From Emiliania huxleyi CCMP1516 (taxonomy: Eukaryota; Haptophyta; Isochrysidales; Noelaerhabdaceae), in assembly GCF_000372725.1 (NCBI RefSeq), contig NW_005200011.1:248918-312917 (forward strand): 64,000 nucleotides of DNA, read 5' to 3'. The notes below the pieces were generated by a model. It saw only the letters and a list, made by a program, of their open reading frames with translations. It made no database searches and had not been told where the DNA came from. The position numbers were made by a program, and so were the translations under genes. Positions within the stretch are counted from its first letter, which is position 1. Each line of letters opens with the position of its first letter. Positions 18,989-32,273 of the stretch are shown one piece after another.

Positions 18989-19528
18989 TCAGAAAAGAGA
19001 GGAAAAGGAACACTCCGGGCCTTCGTAACCGAAAGGTGAGCTGAAGTGCTCAAGAGTATCTGCGTCGTACTTGAGATCGCAATCTAACAAATCGCTCGTG
19101 GCGGGCGTCTCGTGGAACGGTGCATTCATTAGCACCTCGTACGGCGACATTGCATTGATCACTCGACATAGATCAGACCGGATCTGAGCCTTCAAGTCCC
19201 TAAGGCTAAGCTGTGGAGGGTCGAAGATTGCGCCCATAGAACGGTCGAGCATATTTTTCTTCCACTCTTTCTCGTCTTTCGCTTTGAGTAGCTCTTTGAG
19301 CTCGGCAACGCGAGCATGATCGCTGAAGAACCGATGAAGGAGCGCGTCGTACGCATATTGGTAGGGCAGCTGTGGGAATCCGTCACACGCTACATCACCT
19401 TCTTTGATCTCTTCAACACTGAGCGATCGGAAGAGGTCTTCTGACACGCACCGCAGCCCCAGCAAGCAACACCTTAAACTTTTAGGCCCTCCAAATTCGG
19501 GTCGGAGCGTACAGTCTGTTGCGGGCAT
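18989..19528 (-). CDS. Unrecognised 179-residue ORF of lower GC content
   Basis: An uninterrupted minus frame with balanced amino-acid use, including DGFPQLPYQYAYDALLHRFF, ELKELLKAKDEKEWKKNML, LKAQIRSDLCRVINAMSPYE and DCDLKYDADTLEHFSSPFGY. Its DNA is clearly less GC-rich than its surroundings. The first dozen codons lie inside repeat R2, so the real gene probably began elsewhere, or the frame is an internal exon. No family recognised. Amino-acid composition and the absence of Arg/Ala/Pro bias argue that it is or was a genuine coding region, possibly acquired. Confidence 0.45.
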   Translation of the reverse strand: MPATDCTLRPEFGGPKSLRCCLLGLRCVSEDLFRSLSVEEIKEGDVACDGFPQLPYQYAYDALLHRFFSDHARVAELKELLKAKDEKEWKKNMLDRSMGAIFDPPQLSLRDLKAQIRSDLCRVINAMSPYEVLMNAPFHETPATSDLLDCDLKYDADTLEHFSSPFGYEGPECSFSSLF

Positions 19529-19691
19529 TAAGAAAACGTACCATTAAGAAACCACGCCGAGCGATTTCCGCGAAAATCTAAGAAACCGCGGCGCCCCGCA
19601 GGCGCGGCCCCGAGAAAGGGCCCACACACGAGTGTGAACAGGAGCCCCGCTCAAAATTTCTCTTCGCCTGCGGCGCGCGCACTTGTCATTT

Positions 19692-19830
19692 TCAGTGTAT
19701 GTAGCTCTTACGTACATTCCCGTAGGAGACTCTGCTGACAGGGTTTGCGATGAGGAGCGACCCGAAGGGTTTCTCGGAGGTTAGTGCACCACTAACCGCC
19801 GAAGCGCAAGCGCTGGGAGCAAGAACACTA
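19692..19830. repeat. Dispersed repeat, copy 2 of 2
   Basis: Counterpart of 16015-16145 with the same landmarks, CAGTGTATGTAGCTCTTACG and TGACAGGGTTTGCGATGAGG. Confidence 0.75.
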
Positions 19831-20235
19831 CGACCTGGGTCGGGCTCATACTAGCACCCCACCTCGCGAGCCGACGTTCTGGCTCAGCGAGGCTGCTGCG
19901 GAGCACTCGCGGACCGGTTCTTCTGGTCCAGCGAGGCCGCTGCGGGCACCCGGCGGCTCGGGTCACATTTTGCCCAAGCAAGTCTGCGGTGTTCTGGGCG
20001 GTGTGGATGGGAGGTGTGTGCGTCTTCCTGTCATCCCAAGTGGGTGGCAGAAGTCGGACTGGCGACATCCGGAGCGGTCCAGCGCTTCCGTATTGTCATT
20101 TTACCTAAACATTCCTAGATCCCGTCTCACTCACCTGTGGGGTGCCGGCCGAGGCTAAGAAACCACGGCGTGGGGTGGGTGGGGTGTGTGGAAAGGCTTA
20201 GAAACGGCGGCGTGCCGCGGGATCCTGTTTTCTTA

Positions 20236-20413
20236 ATGCCCGCAACAGACTGTAGCGGAGTGGGCCCCGAGTTTGAAAAGGGCGACGGACGCTTGCGTCC
20301 TAGCCTCCAACAGCGCCTCCCCGGCGCAGGAGGGCCCCCTAAGGGATGCTCAACCGCTCCACGCCACGCCGCTTGCGGCGGTCCTCTTCCCCCGCTGAGG
20401 GCCCACACGTTAT
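20236..20413. repeat. Dispersed repeat R2, copy 2
   Basis: Repeats CCCGAGTTTGAAAAGGGCG through GCTGAGGGCCCACACGTTAT of the copy at 18531-18700 and abuts the broken end of the Helitron-like ORF. Confidence 0.75.
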
Positions 20414-21216
20414 CAACATAAGAGGGCTCCCGCGGCGATCAACACCGCAACTCCTTTTTCTTTGTTTTGAAGACCTCGATACTTAGCGCACTGCTCGGGC
20501 GAGAGCTCAAACACGTGCCGCGTCTCGTCTTCGCCGCCGGCTACGCGCACAGACACAGTACGCGGCAGCGCCGACACGTCAACCCGCGTGTACGTCAGCG
20601 ACGGGTCGCGCACGCCGCACGAGGCGCATGCGTGCAGCGGCAGCGCGTGCGCCATGCGCTCGTCGCTCCACTCGCCCAGCAGCCGCCGCTTCGTCTCGTC
20701 GGAGACGTGCACGCAGCGCTGCAGCAGCGCCGCCGTCTCGTCCTCGGGCCGCTCCAGGTCCATGACGACGTTCGTCGAGGCGTGGAAGCGCGTCTCCAGG
20801 TCGATGGCCGCCTGCTCGGCCGCGGCGAGCTTGCCCTGGTCGACGCACATGCCGCACACCGCGTGCGCCGGGCAGCCGCACTGGCCGCGTTGTGGGCGCA
20901 CGGTCTTGGCGACCGCCGGCGCTGCGCGCCGGTCGTGCTGCTCACGCTGCCGGCGGCGCTGGTCGCGCGCCTGCCGATCGCGCGTGTTCGCGGCGGCTGC
21001 ATCTCCTGCTCGTTTCGCTCGCACCCGAGCGGCGGTCGCCAGGCGCTTCAGGTCGGCGGTGCTGCGCGCGCGGCCGTCGGCTCTGCACAGCCACATGTCC
21101 TCCTCCTCGGCAGGCTCGCACGGCTTGCCGTCGAACTGCGGCGGGAACCCGCGACGACGCTTCGCCCAGGCCGGGCACGATGGTGCCGCGACGAGCGGCG
21201 TCGAGGCGACGGCCAT
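20413..21216 (-). pseudogene. Helitron-like N-terminal protein fragment
   Basis: From the first ATG (21216) the frame gives a basic N-terminus, a cysteine cluster (QCGCPAHAVCGMCVD) and HACASCGVRDPSLTYTRVDV, a CxxC block like that preceding the Rep domain in many Helitron polyproteins. It then runs to NKEKGVAVLIAAGALLC and is cut by repeat R2 at 20413. No Rep (HUH) or helicase domain follows. Assignment to Helitrons rests on the CxxC context only. Confidence 0.4.
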
Positions 21217-21372
21217 CGATGGGTCCAGAAGACTTGGAGACACTTCTAAACCAAAAAATCAAAAAAAGCGAGCACAAGTGCGTTACATGGGCATGGCCGG
21301 CGTTTCTGCACCGAACGATCTTACTTTCGGTCTATCGAAAGTGTTGATCGATAAAAAAAGGCACGAAACCGC

Positions 21373-24297
<2,925 letters not shown>

Positions 24298-24883
24298 GAA
24301 GGTTGTGGCTTGTGCTTGCTTGCTGTGAGAGACGCACACACCGAAGTGTAGAGAACACACACACCTCCCTTTTCTCGGGTCACGGGTGTGCTCTCTCTTG
24401 TTGTACGTACTTTAAGCTTACTGGGAGAAAAGGGAGAGGGGGTTGTGTTAGGAGGAGGCTGCGCTGCGCAAGCACGGGCGGGAGGGGCTTCTCCTGCGGA
24501 GTCGTGCGTGCGCAGGGCTCCTCTTTGCTTTCTTCTACTCCCTACTATCATCTCGTTCCCGTCCTACCAGAGAATGTGTTCTCTAGAGGCCCCTAAGGCC
24601 TAAGAGGGGGCCCGTGCGTCTGTACGGGGGAAGCGGGACCGTGAGTTGACGGAAATCGGAGGACGCGACCCACCTCGCCACAGACGGTCCCGCGCCTCGC
24701 CGCTATGACGGCCACACGACCGCAGCTCGTGTGCGTGTCGCCGTCTTTATCCCTATCAGTTGCGTGAAATCCGGCACGGTTTCACGCCTGCTCTGCTGAG
24801 GGGAGTGGCCGGGCTCATAGCGGCGAGTCGAGCTCCTGCCTCTGGCCCCCGTATGTGATATTCCCCATGTGCAGCGAGATGAT

Positions 24884-25069
24884 AGTAACTGCGGGATGTG
24901 GCAACAAAGTTGGGACAACCAAGCATGTTAGAAGCCTGAGCGGGGCTAAGCACACACACGGGCAGACTGCGAGAGTATCAGCATGCCTGACTGTGATGGC
25001 CATGCTTGGCACACGACGCAACCCCATGCCTGACTGTGATGGCCATGCTTGGCACACGACGCAACCCCC
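24884..25069. repeat. Segment A, copy 1, with an internal 43-bp tandem repeat
   Basis: From GTAACTGCGGGATGTGGCAA to GCACACGACGCAACCCC; the 43-bp unit beginning CATGCCTGACTGTGATGGCC is present twice here (about 24981 and 25024), but once in copy 2. Confidence 0.9.
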
Positions 25070-25128
25070 ACTACCTCTAGACAGGCTTGTGAGAGTTTAT
25101 AGAGCGCGATGGGGATGGAGGGTGGGAG

Positions 25129-25392
25129 AACCTCCGCGCCGCACTGGCGCCTGCGCGCCGGGCGGGGCGCGCGCCTGCGCCCCCGCCCTGACGCGGCCCC
25201 GCCGAAGAACGGCGAGAACAATGGACGGGGACGTCCAATATGCGGATTACCATTGGACCACCGCCGTAGTAAATCCGATTGCGATTGGACGCCCGTTGAG
25301 GATGAGGGAGATCACACTCCCTCGACTGATCTGAACTCTGCTTCCCCATTCCCACAGTCACCGGTGCTCAACACTTGGGTGTCAAGCTGCAG
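25129..25392. repeat. Segment B, copy 1 (264 bp)
   Basis: Identical or nearly so to 26018-26281. Contains an imperfect hairpin, GTCCAATATGCGGATT and AATCCGATTGCGATTGGAC, at about 25230-25290. Confidence 0.9.
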
Positions 25393-25533
25393 TAACTGCG
25401 GGATGTGGCAACAAAGTTGGGACAACCAAGCATGTTAGAAGCCTGAGCGGGGCTAAGCACACACACGGGCAGACTGCGAGAGTATCAGCATGCCTGACTG
25501 TGATGGCCATGCTTGGCACACGACGCAACCCCA
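25391..25533. repeat. Segment A, copy 2
   Basis: Second copy of 24884-25026, joined directly to the end of segment B copy 1. Confidence 0.9.
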
Positions 25534-26017
25534 AACTGCGGCTTGACACCCCAAGTGAAAGCGGCCGGACATAGGTGAACCCACCGAAGGCCGCAGGGCA
25601 CAGCGCAGGGAAGCAGAAACTGTCGCATCCGCGACGGTCGTAGAGGGCATTGAGCACTGTGCTCATCCGGCCCCCAGAGGCACGTGCCGTATGTTGCTCA
25701 CGGCATCTCCTCTCCGGCACAGCCAGCCTCCTAGCCCTTAATGCGAGGCGCAATGCAGCCAAGCACATCACAACTTGCTGTGCCATAGCTCCGTTGCTGG
25801 GTTCCTTTCGTAAGGGATTGACCAGCACCGTGTTCGCAAGTTACTTTCGTAGAGCTCGCTATGCACGGCCGGGGCACTGCGAGCTGTACCAACAAACGGC
25901 AGTCGCCAGCCAGACTGTCGCCAGAGAGGCCGCGCTGGCCTTTGTGCGACCGGCAAAGGGCACCGACTGCGGGCCAAGAGGCACCGCCTCGCCCCACGAA
26001 GGTCAGCCCAAGCTCAG

Positions 26018-26281
26018 AACCTCCGCGCCGCACTGGCGCCTGCGCGCCGGGCGGGGCGCGCGCCTGCGCCCCCGCCCTGACGCGGCCCCGCCGAAGAACG
26101 GCGAGAACAATGGACGGGGACGTCCAATATGCGGATTACCATTGGACCACCGCCGTAGTAAATCCGATTGCGATTGGACGCCCGTTGAGGATGAGGGAGA
26201 TCACACTCCCTCGACTGATCTGAACTCTGCTTCCCCATTCCCACAGTCACCGGTGCTCAACACTTGGGTGTCAAGCTGCAC
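26018..26281. repeat. Segment B, copy 2 (264 bp)
   Basis: Second copy of 25129-25392, here joined to dispersed repeat R1. Confidence 0.9.
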
Positions 26282-26282
26282 T

Positions 26283-27023
26283 AGTTGGACGGACGGAAAA
26301 ACACCCCCCCTTCTATGCCTGACCCTGGGCATGCCTCTCTGGGGGTGGGCTGGGTCGGCCACCTCCGGGGCTGCAACTCGCACGGTGGGACCGCTTCCGG
26401 GCGAGCATCCGAGGCCTGCGGTTGTCCCTTCGCTGGGCGCGACCGCCATGGAGATCCGCTGCACACAGAACAGTGTTTTTGGCGACTATTGCTCGCTCTC
26501 TGTGCAATCGCAACGCCAGAGGCCGTGCTTGGAGAATGGGTCGCGATGCTGCTGCGCCAGTGGATTGAGCCGCTCCGCACACTCCATCGGTGAGCTGCGG
26601 TGGCGCGCCGGCCGCTTCATGCATAGCTCTCGGGCGAGCTGCCGCAAAAGCGTTTTCCGTCCGCCCGTTTCATCGAGTTTGCCCGAGTGGTAAAATGCAA
26701 TCGAATTTGCCCGAGTGGTGAAGTGCAACTTTGGCATTTGGTAAAAGTTGCCCGAGTGGTCAGTGGGAAAAAAACCAAAGCGGAAAGGTGGCCCCAAGAG
26801 CTAACGGTCAACATCCCCTCCGGCTACGACAATGTGAACCTGATCTGGTCCTCACGGGGTTGACCCGTCTCCTCCAGATCGAGACGGACTTCATGAACGG
26901 CCGAGCATTATTTCTTCATTACTATTATTAATTAATGCTTTTTGCACGGCTGAGCCCCCCCCCCCCCCTCCCCTGCGCCCATTCCCTGCCCTCTCCCGCC
27001 ACACATTCCGTCAGAGCCCCCTC
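26283..27023. repeat. Dispersed repeat R1, copy 2, split by an LTR element
   Basis: Matches 16290-16995 and its downstream flank. It is interrupted at CCCTC by the LTR element and resumes at 28487 with CCCTCTTGCACAACAGGAAT, which in copy 1 continues directly. Confidence 0.85.
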
Positions 27024-27304
27024 TAGAGTGACACCTAGCGAGGGGCAGACCTCTCGATGATGGACGAGCCATGGCGCCAGCCAGGCGAGTTCACACGATC
27101 CCAATATCAAACGCGCCATTAGCGCGCCAGCACGACTTATACGTCAATTACGCCACCCACGATAACACTTTCGATGTTTGTGAGTGTTCCGACGGGCGTT
27201 GATCGAATCCCTTGTGCGACAAATCACGACTCCCACCGAGCCGCGCCGCGCTGCGCGCGCGCGCGGCTCACTCGCTACCACCGACACCCGTGCGTGTCTC
27301 ACTA
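27024..27304 (+). repeat. 5' LTR of the TRIM-like element
   Basis: 281 bp, apparently identical to the 3' LTR; the terminal trinucleotides TAG/CTA are inverted. Confidence 0.9.
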
Positions 27305-27754
27305 TGGCAGCGGCTGCTGGCCTCGAGGCCAGCCCAACAAAATTTATGAGCCCAACACGCAACGGCGTACCTCTGCCGTATCCAACTGGAATTGCACCGC
27401 TCAACTTGCACAGCAGAGATGGTGGGTTGGTACTGGCATTGACAGCAATTGTCATCGCTGCAGCAACCCAAAACGGTGGCATACGAACCCACCAACTACT
27501 GTCAGCAACGGTCGAGTACCAAACAGATGCACTATTTCAACGTTCACTTCGTCCCGCAAAAAAGGGCCGACCGGAATTGGCGCCTCAGCGGGGGGGGGAG
27601 AGCGCAGCCCCTCGTGAATCACCCCATTCATCTATCATAGCAAATGGCAGAAGTGATTCAAGCGGGAGTCCTAGCCGCCAACGACGAAAATTCCATCGGC
27701 CCCGGAGAGCAACAGCAACAGCAGCAGCAACGGCGCTGCCGGGCGTGATCGCCA

Positions 27755-28075
27755 CCGACGGCGTGATCGCCACCAACGGCGTCATCGCCGCCCTCGGCGT
27801 CATACGCGCCACCAACGGCGCCATACGCGCCGCCCTCGGCGTCATACGCGCCACCAACGGCGCCACACGCGCCGCCCTCAGCGTCATACGCGCCACCAAC
27901 GGCGCCATACGCGCCGCCCTCGGCGTCATACGCGCCACCAACGGCGCCACACGCGCCGCCCTCGGCGTCATACGCGCCACCAACGGCGCCATACGCGCCG
28001 CCCTCGGCGTCATACGCGCCACCAACGGCGCCACACGCGCCGCCCTCGGCGTCATACGCGCCACCAACGGCGACC
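27755..28075 (+). repeat. 42-bp minisatellite inside the TRIM-like element
   Basis: About seven units of GTCATACGCGCCACCAACGG plus GCCATACGCGCCGCCCTCGG, alternating CCATA/CCACA. Open in several frames on both strands (e.g. GVIRATNGAIRAAL), which creates spurious long ORFs. Confidence 0.9.
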
Positions 28076-28200
28076 GCGCGCGGCGGACTATTGATGGGAT
28101 TGACTCTCTGTGCCCCTCACAGGCATGCCAACAGATTGAGGCTCGCCGCGACGTCGCGTCACGAGACTGCTAGCTGAACGGCGCGCCGAGCCGGGGGGGG

Positions 28201-28481
28201 TAGAGTGACACCTAGCGAGGGGCAGACCTCTCGATGATGGACGAGCCATGGCGCCAGCCAGGCGAGTTCACACGATCCCAATATCAAACGCGCCATTAGC
28301 GCGCCAGCACGACTTATACGTCAATTACGCCACCCACGATAACACTTTCGATGTTTGTGAGTGTTCCGACGGGCGTTGATCGAATCCCTTGTGCGACAAA
28401 TCACGACTCCCACCGAGCCGCGCCGCGCTGCGCGCGCGCGCGGCTCACTCGCTACCACCGACACCCGTGCGTGTCTCACTA
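28201..28481 (+). repeat. 3' LTR of the TRIM-like element
   Basis: 281 bp, apparently identical to 27024-27304, followed by the CCCTC target copy. Confidence 0.9.
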
Positions 28482-28916
28482 CCCTCCCCTCTTGCACAAC
28501 AGGAATTTTGGACAATTAACCAGATCAAGGCATGGGCTTGCCCCTCTGGGGGGGCGCGGGGGCCCCCGGAGGCACCGTGCGCCGCGCAGCAGTACGGAAA
28601 TGGGGCTCCTGGTTTGTAGAGGCGTGTGTGAGTGGTTGCTACTTTCAACGATCGGCGTCGTGTTGGTCCCAACACTACCCGTCGCAAAACACTTGCCGTT
28701 TGCGTCGCTGGCACTAGACGTGCCACGCCCTGGAGGGCGGGCCCGGCGCCACATGGCGCCGGCCAAACCGTCTAGTCCGGAGTGAATACTGCAACGCGCT
28801 CGTCGGTGACGGTGTCCCTCAACCTGCGCCGCGCTCGGTGAACCTCGACAGCGCCTTCGGTGGCATGCAGACTAGGTCCAGCCCAGGGTGAGGCAGATCT
28901 GACGTTTTGTGTCTGT

Positions 28917-29100
28917 AATAGATAAGATGAGAGTGAGGTTGAACCGGACCCAATCAAAGTCGGCGGGTTTCGAAGGGGTACGACGAAAACGGCGCGCATT
29001 TAGGGACTGGGAGAACTCTGTGGTGGACCCCCGCTGGGCGAAAGGACTAAGGAGCTCGCAGACCGTTGTGCCTCACGATGTCATCGAGCGGAGCGAGTGC
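28917..29100 (+). repeat. Leader repeat R3, copy with intact downstream ORF
   Basis: Starts AATAGATAAGATGAGAGTGA, GGTTGAACCGGACCCAATCA and ends in GGGCGAAAGGA...GATGTCATCGAGCGGAGCG. It recurs at 29629-29825 and, shorter, at 29839, 30018 and 30090. Confidence 0.85.
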
Positions 29101-29634
29101 GAGCGCGGCGGCCAAGCAGCGGCACCAGGAGCAGCGGCGAGCTGACACGAGCGCGCTCGTCGATGCGGCGAGGGGGCAGAGGCAGATGCCCGAGCTGCCG
29201 CCGTACGTGCCAGAATTCGACCTCGCGTTCATGTCTCAGATGCTGGGCGTTGGAGCCGTCCGGTCGGAGCGAGAAGACCCAGCCACTGGCGACGACGAGA
29301 CGATCATGCAGGAGGCCGCCGTCGCCGTTGCCCTCCAGCTTTTGACGGATGGCGAGGGGCTGCAGGCGCTGCTCGCATCTGATGAACCGAGCGCAGATAG
29401 GGTGCGCTGGAGGGTGCCGACAACGCGCTTGCAAACTCGCGTGCGAGGGTGGATCAGCTTTACGAACTGGTCAGGGCGAGCGAGGGAGGAGCGGCGGTGC
29501 GCCGCATGGGCGAGGCGCCGAAGGCGCCCACTCTGAAAACGCATTCGGCCGTTGCTGTCGCGTTCCGTGCGTTTAGCCGCTTTCTGGAGGGGAGACCGTC
29601 GGACGCGCGGATGATGAGCGCAGAGCTTAGATAA
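29078..29634 (+). CDS. Unrecognised ORF between R3 leader repeats, frame interrupted once
   Basis: Begins MSSSGASASAAAKQRHQEQR, continues PPYVPEFDLAFMSQMLGVGA and EAAVAVALQLLTDGEGLQ. Coding then moves to another frame (GALEGADNALANSRARVDQL, KAPTLKTHSAVAVAFRAFSR) and stops at 29634 within the next R3 copy. The switch could be a frameshift or a very short GC-AG intron ending GCGCAGATAG. About 175 residues, helical and Ala-rich, no family recognised. The start codon lies inside the leader repeat, and the second leader copy carries a matching ATGTCGTTGAGCGG that opens only a few codons, so this looks like a tandem gene family with one surviving member. Confidence 0.4.
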
Positions 29635-30130
29635 GATGAGAGTGAGGTTGAACCGGACCCGGTCAAAGTGGGCGGGTTTCGAGGGGGGGTACGAGGAAAA
29701 AAACGGAGGGGACATTTGGGCACATGAGCGACATGACTGGGGAGAACTCTCTGTGGTGGACCCGCTGGGCGAAAGGAGCTCGCAGCCGTTGCTTCCTCAC
29801 AATGTCGTTGAGCGGAGCGGGTGCTATCTGAAAGTATAGAGATGAGAGTGAGGTAGAACCGGACCCGGTCAAAGTCGGTGGTTTGGGGGGGGGGGGGTAT
29901 GACGAAAAACGCATGGAAAAACGGCGGGCGCATTTGGGCACTGACACCACTGACATCCGTCAGTTCCGTGTTTTTCTTGTCTTGCGGTACACCTCTCCGC
30001 GCCACCTCACGCTCCGCCGTATCTGAAAGTATAGAGATGAGAGTGAGGTAGAACCGGACCCGGTCAAAGTCGGCGGTTATCGGAGGGGGGGTATCTGAAA
30101 GTATAGAGATGAGAGTGAGGTTGAGCCGGA
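29629..30130 (+). repeat. R3 leader repeat cluster
   Basis: Near-complete copy at 29629-29825, then truncated copies starting at about 29839, 30018 and 30090, each beginning ATAGAGATGAGAGTGAGGT and GAACCGGACCC(G/A)(G/A)TCAAAGT. The copies are head to tail. Confidence 0.85.
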
Positions 30131-30224
30131 CCCAATCAAAGTCGGCGGGTTTCGGAGGGGGGGATATGACGAAAAACGGCGGGCGCATTTTGGGCACATG
30201 ACTGGGAGAACTCTCTGGGCCGGA

Positions 30225-30378
30225 CGCGCGCCGCCAAACCAGGCCATTGGAAAGGGGGGGGCTACTGGGGCGGCCAAATTCACACCTCGCGGGACTACTT
30301 ATGTTTTCGTACGTAAACGTAGTCGTGGCCCCTCGCTACGTCTCGCACGACTGCGACTGGGTAGCGGGGGGCTAAAAA
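30225..30378 (+). repeat. Dispersed repeat R4, copy 1
   Basis: GGGGCGGCCAAATTCACACC, TCGCGGGACTACTTATGTTT and GGGTAGCGGGGGGCTAAAA match 60345-60478 in inverted orientation. Confidence 0.85.
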
Positions 30379-30566
30379 CGAGCGACATCCAAGAGATGCA
30401 CAAAGATGTGTGGGGGTCAGGGTGCACAGGCGACAGGGGACGGAACACCGCGACACCGCCCCTGAGCTGACACACACACAGTGACACAAATCTCACAGCC
30501 TCCCCTGGGGGGGGGGGGGGGGGCTGCGGGCCTCACGCATCCAAGCTAGAAGCTAGAATGTGATTG

Positions 30567-30597
30567 GGTAGGGGTAGGGGTAGGGGTAGGGTTAAAT
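30567..30597 (+). repeat. Interstitial telomere-like (GGGGTA)n tract
   Basis: Four GGGGTA units ending in AGGGTTA, about 30 bp. Too short for a telomere and embedded in interior sequence. Confidence 0.8.
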
Positions 30598-30894
30598 CTT
30601 CCGGTCTCGAGCGGGACACGCGGGATTCGACGGAGAAGTCGTCCATGCCACCGCCACGACAGAGCGCGACCGCCCTCGTGGACACAAATCACAGACGGCC
30701 CGAAGCCACAGACGGCGATACGAGGGAGCAATGCACAGAAGAGGCGGCGGCCACCTGGCAGGAAGGCAGGAAGGGTGTGCCGGAGTGCTTTGGTGAGATT
30801 GAGGGGGGGAGGGTGTGTGAGTGCCGCTGGCCGAGAGGCGCTGGGTGGCGCGGGTTCGAAGAGGCAAGTGGCAGCCGGTGGAGTTTATGCGCCA

Positions 30895-30895
30895 A

Positions 30896-30970
<75 letters not shown>

Positions 30971-30991
30971 TGTGTGCGTGTGTGCGTGGTG
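30895..30991 (+). repeat. (GTGC)n microsatellite
   Basis: About twenty GTGC units degrading to GTGT at the right. Responsible for several false Cys/Val/Arg-rich ORFs. Confidence 0.95.
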
Positions 30992-31072
30992 CGTGTGTGC
31001 CGCTTGTGCTCTGGCTCAGGGGGAGCACCACTAAGCAGGCGTGGCCTCGAAAAGGGGGAAGGTCGCCAGCGG

Positions 31073-32273
31073 CTAGTCCTTGGGAGCGAACGAAGCGCCG
31101 CAGCCGCACCCACCTGCAGTTTTGGGGGGCGGGGGGCGGGGGGCGGGCTGTCGGGGCGAGACTTTCAGCCGAGGCTGGGTGCGATGTGGGGGCGCGGGAG
31201 GAGGAGGAAGAAGGGGGGGAGGGGGGGGGGCTTCCACTGCCTTCCGACTGAGGGTTCGCGGCAATGACGAAAGCAGATCGCATCATGTCCTCCTGCGCGC
31301 GCAGGACGGGGAGGTGTTGCCGCGCGCGTCCGTCTCCGTCTCTCTCTCCCTCTCCCTCTCCCCCTCTCCCTCCCGTGGGGTTGGCGCGAGGGCGGCGCGC
31401 GTGCGCGTCTCACCTCAAAGTCGACCGTCGCGCCTGAGGTGGGCGCCGGGGGGCAGAGAGAGGAAGGGGTGGAGGGTGAGAGGCGGGAAGGGGCTCGGGC
31501 GGAGGGTCCGGTGCGAGAGAGTGGACTGTGGGGGCCTGTCGCACGCGGAGGGCGGGGGGCGGGGGGGCGGGGCAGGAAGTGCCGCGTAGTAGATCGAGCG
31601 ACGCCTCGTCGACGACTACCTCGGCTCCGCCCACCCGAAAGACGGTGTCCTCCTGGGAATGGGTCAAGCAGCGGTGCTGGGGCGGGGCGGGGCGGGGCGG
31701 GGCGGGGCATGGCAAGGTGGAGTGCGACGGCGCTCGGGGCGGGGGCGGGGGGGGGGAGGGGGGATGGGCATCTGTGTTGCCCACACACGGACCCACGGGC
31801 CCACGGACGCCAGGCGCACGCCCATCTGAAGCGTCTGAAGCGTATGGCGGCGTGGACTCGCTCACTACTCTACTACCTCCTCACGCAACGAAGCCGGCTC
31901 GAGGGCGAACTTGTACCTGCGAAACGGAGACGCACCCGATGAGCCTTGGGCGGTCTGGCTATGCGCGCAGCGAGGCGCGCGGCATTGGGATGATGCGCAC
32001 TGGAAGCCCGAGCAGCCGCCCGGCTCGACAGAGACTCGCAAACAGACCGTCTCTGGTTTGCGGTCGTTGATCTCGATAATGCGCTGTCGCCACGGGGAGG
32101 AGTCAGAGGCAACGCGGAGAGGCGGGCATGAGAGCAGCGCACACCTCAGCACAGCGTGTCGTGATGTTGATGTCCGGCTCCCCCGGAACCCACATCTCCG
32201 CCGAGCAGAGCGAGCGCAGACGAGTCGCTGGCGGCGGGCGAGCGCTCTGAAGAAGTCTGCGAAAGGCTAGCAT
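31073..32273 (-). CDS. Mitochondrial A-type Fe-S cluster assembly protein (ISCA/HesB family)
   Basis: Seven exons join in frame to 145 residues: 32273-32145, 32083-32001, 31916-31877, 31652-31583, 31433-31414, 31292-31238, 31113-31073. The N-terminus MLAFRRLLQSARPPPATRL is an Arg-rich, acid-free leader typical of mitochondrial import. The mature part has INITTRCAERIIEIND, the first-cysteine motif VSVEPGGCSGFQYKF, VVVDEASLDLLRGATVDF and the C-terminal GCGCGASF, giving the three conserved cysteines of IscA/ISA proteins that bind Fe-S for delivery to [4Fe-4S] targets. Six introns are short (about 60-345 bp). Five are GT-AG, and the one after 31583 is GC-AG. Exon 5 is a 20-nt microexon. Both strands of intron 4-6 are homopolymer- and CT-rich, which makes misleading long ORFs. 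Every junction is fixed by phase plus family sequence. Confidence 0.9.

Larger units (their letters stand above)
27024..28481 (+). mobile_element. Complete non-autonomous LTR retrotransposon (TRIM-like), 1458 bp
   Basis: Two direct 281-bp LTRs (27024-27304, 28201-28481) start TAGAGTG and end CACTA. A 5-bp duplication, CCCTC (27019-27023 and 28482-28486), flanks it, and the uninterrupted target exists in R1 copy 1. TGGCAGCGGCTGC directly after the left LTR is a plausible primer-binding site, and a run of G with TAGAG precedes the right LTR as a polypurine tract. The interior encodes only a short gag-like start (MAEVIQAGVLAANDEN, ATG near 27644), stopping soon after a Gln run. It needs a helper element for movement. 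Confidence 0.9.

Noticed and set aside
27585..28067. 160-residue minus-strand frame with VARMTPRAA repeats
   Set aside because: Translation of the 42-bp minisatellite; the period is a multiple of three, so all frames stay open.
27755..28075. CRISPR-like array
   Set aside because: Units are contiguous without unique spacers and lie in a eukaryotic LTR element; it is a minisatellite.
30564..31286. Several frames across the GTGC repeat and GC-rich tract
   Set aside because: Microsatellite and homopolymer translations; the real gene here is the spliced ISCA gene on the minus strand.
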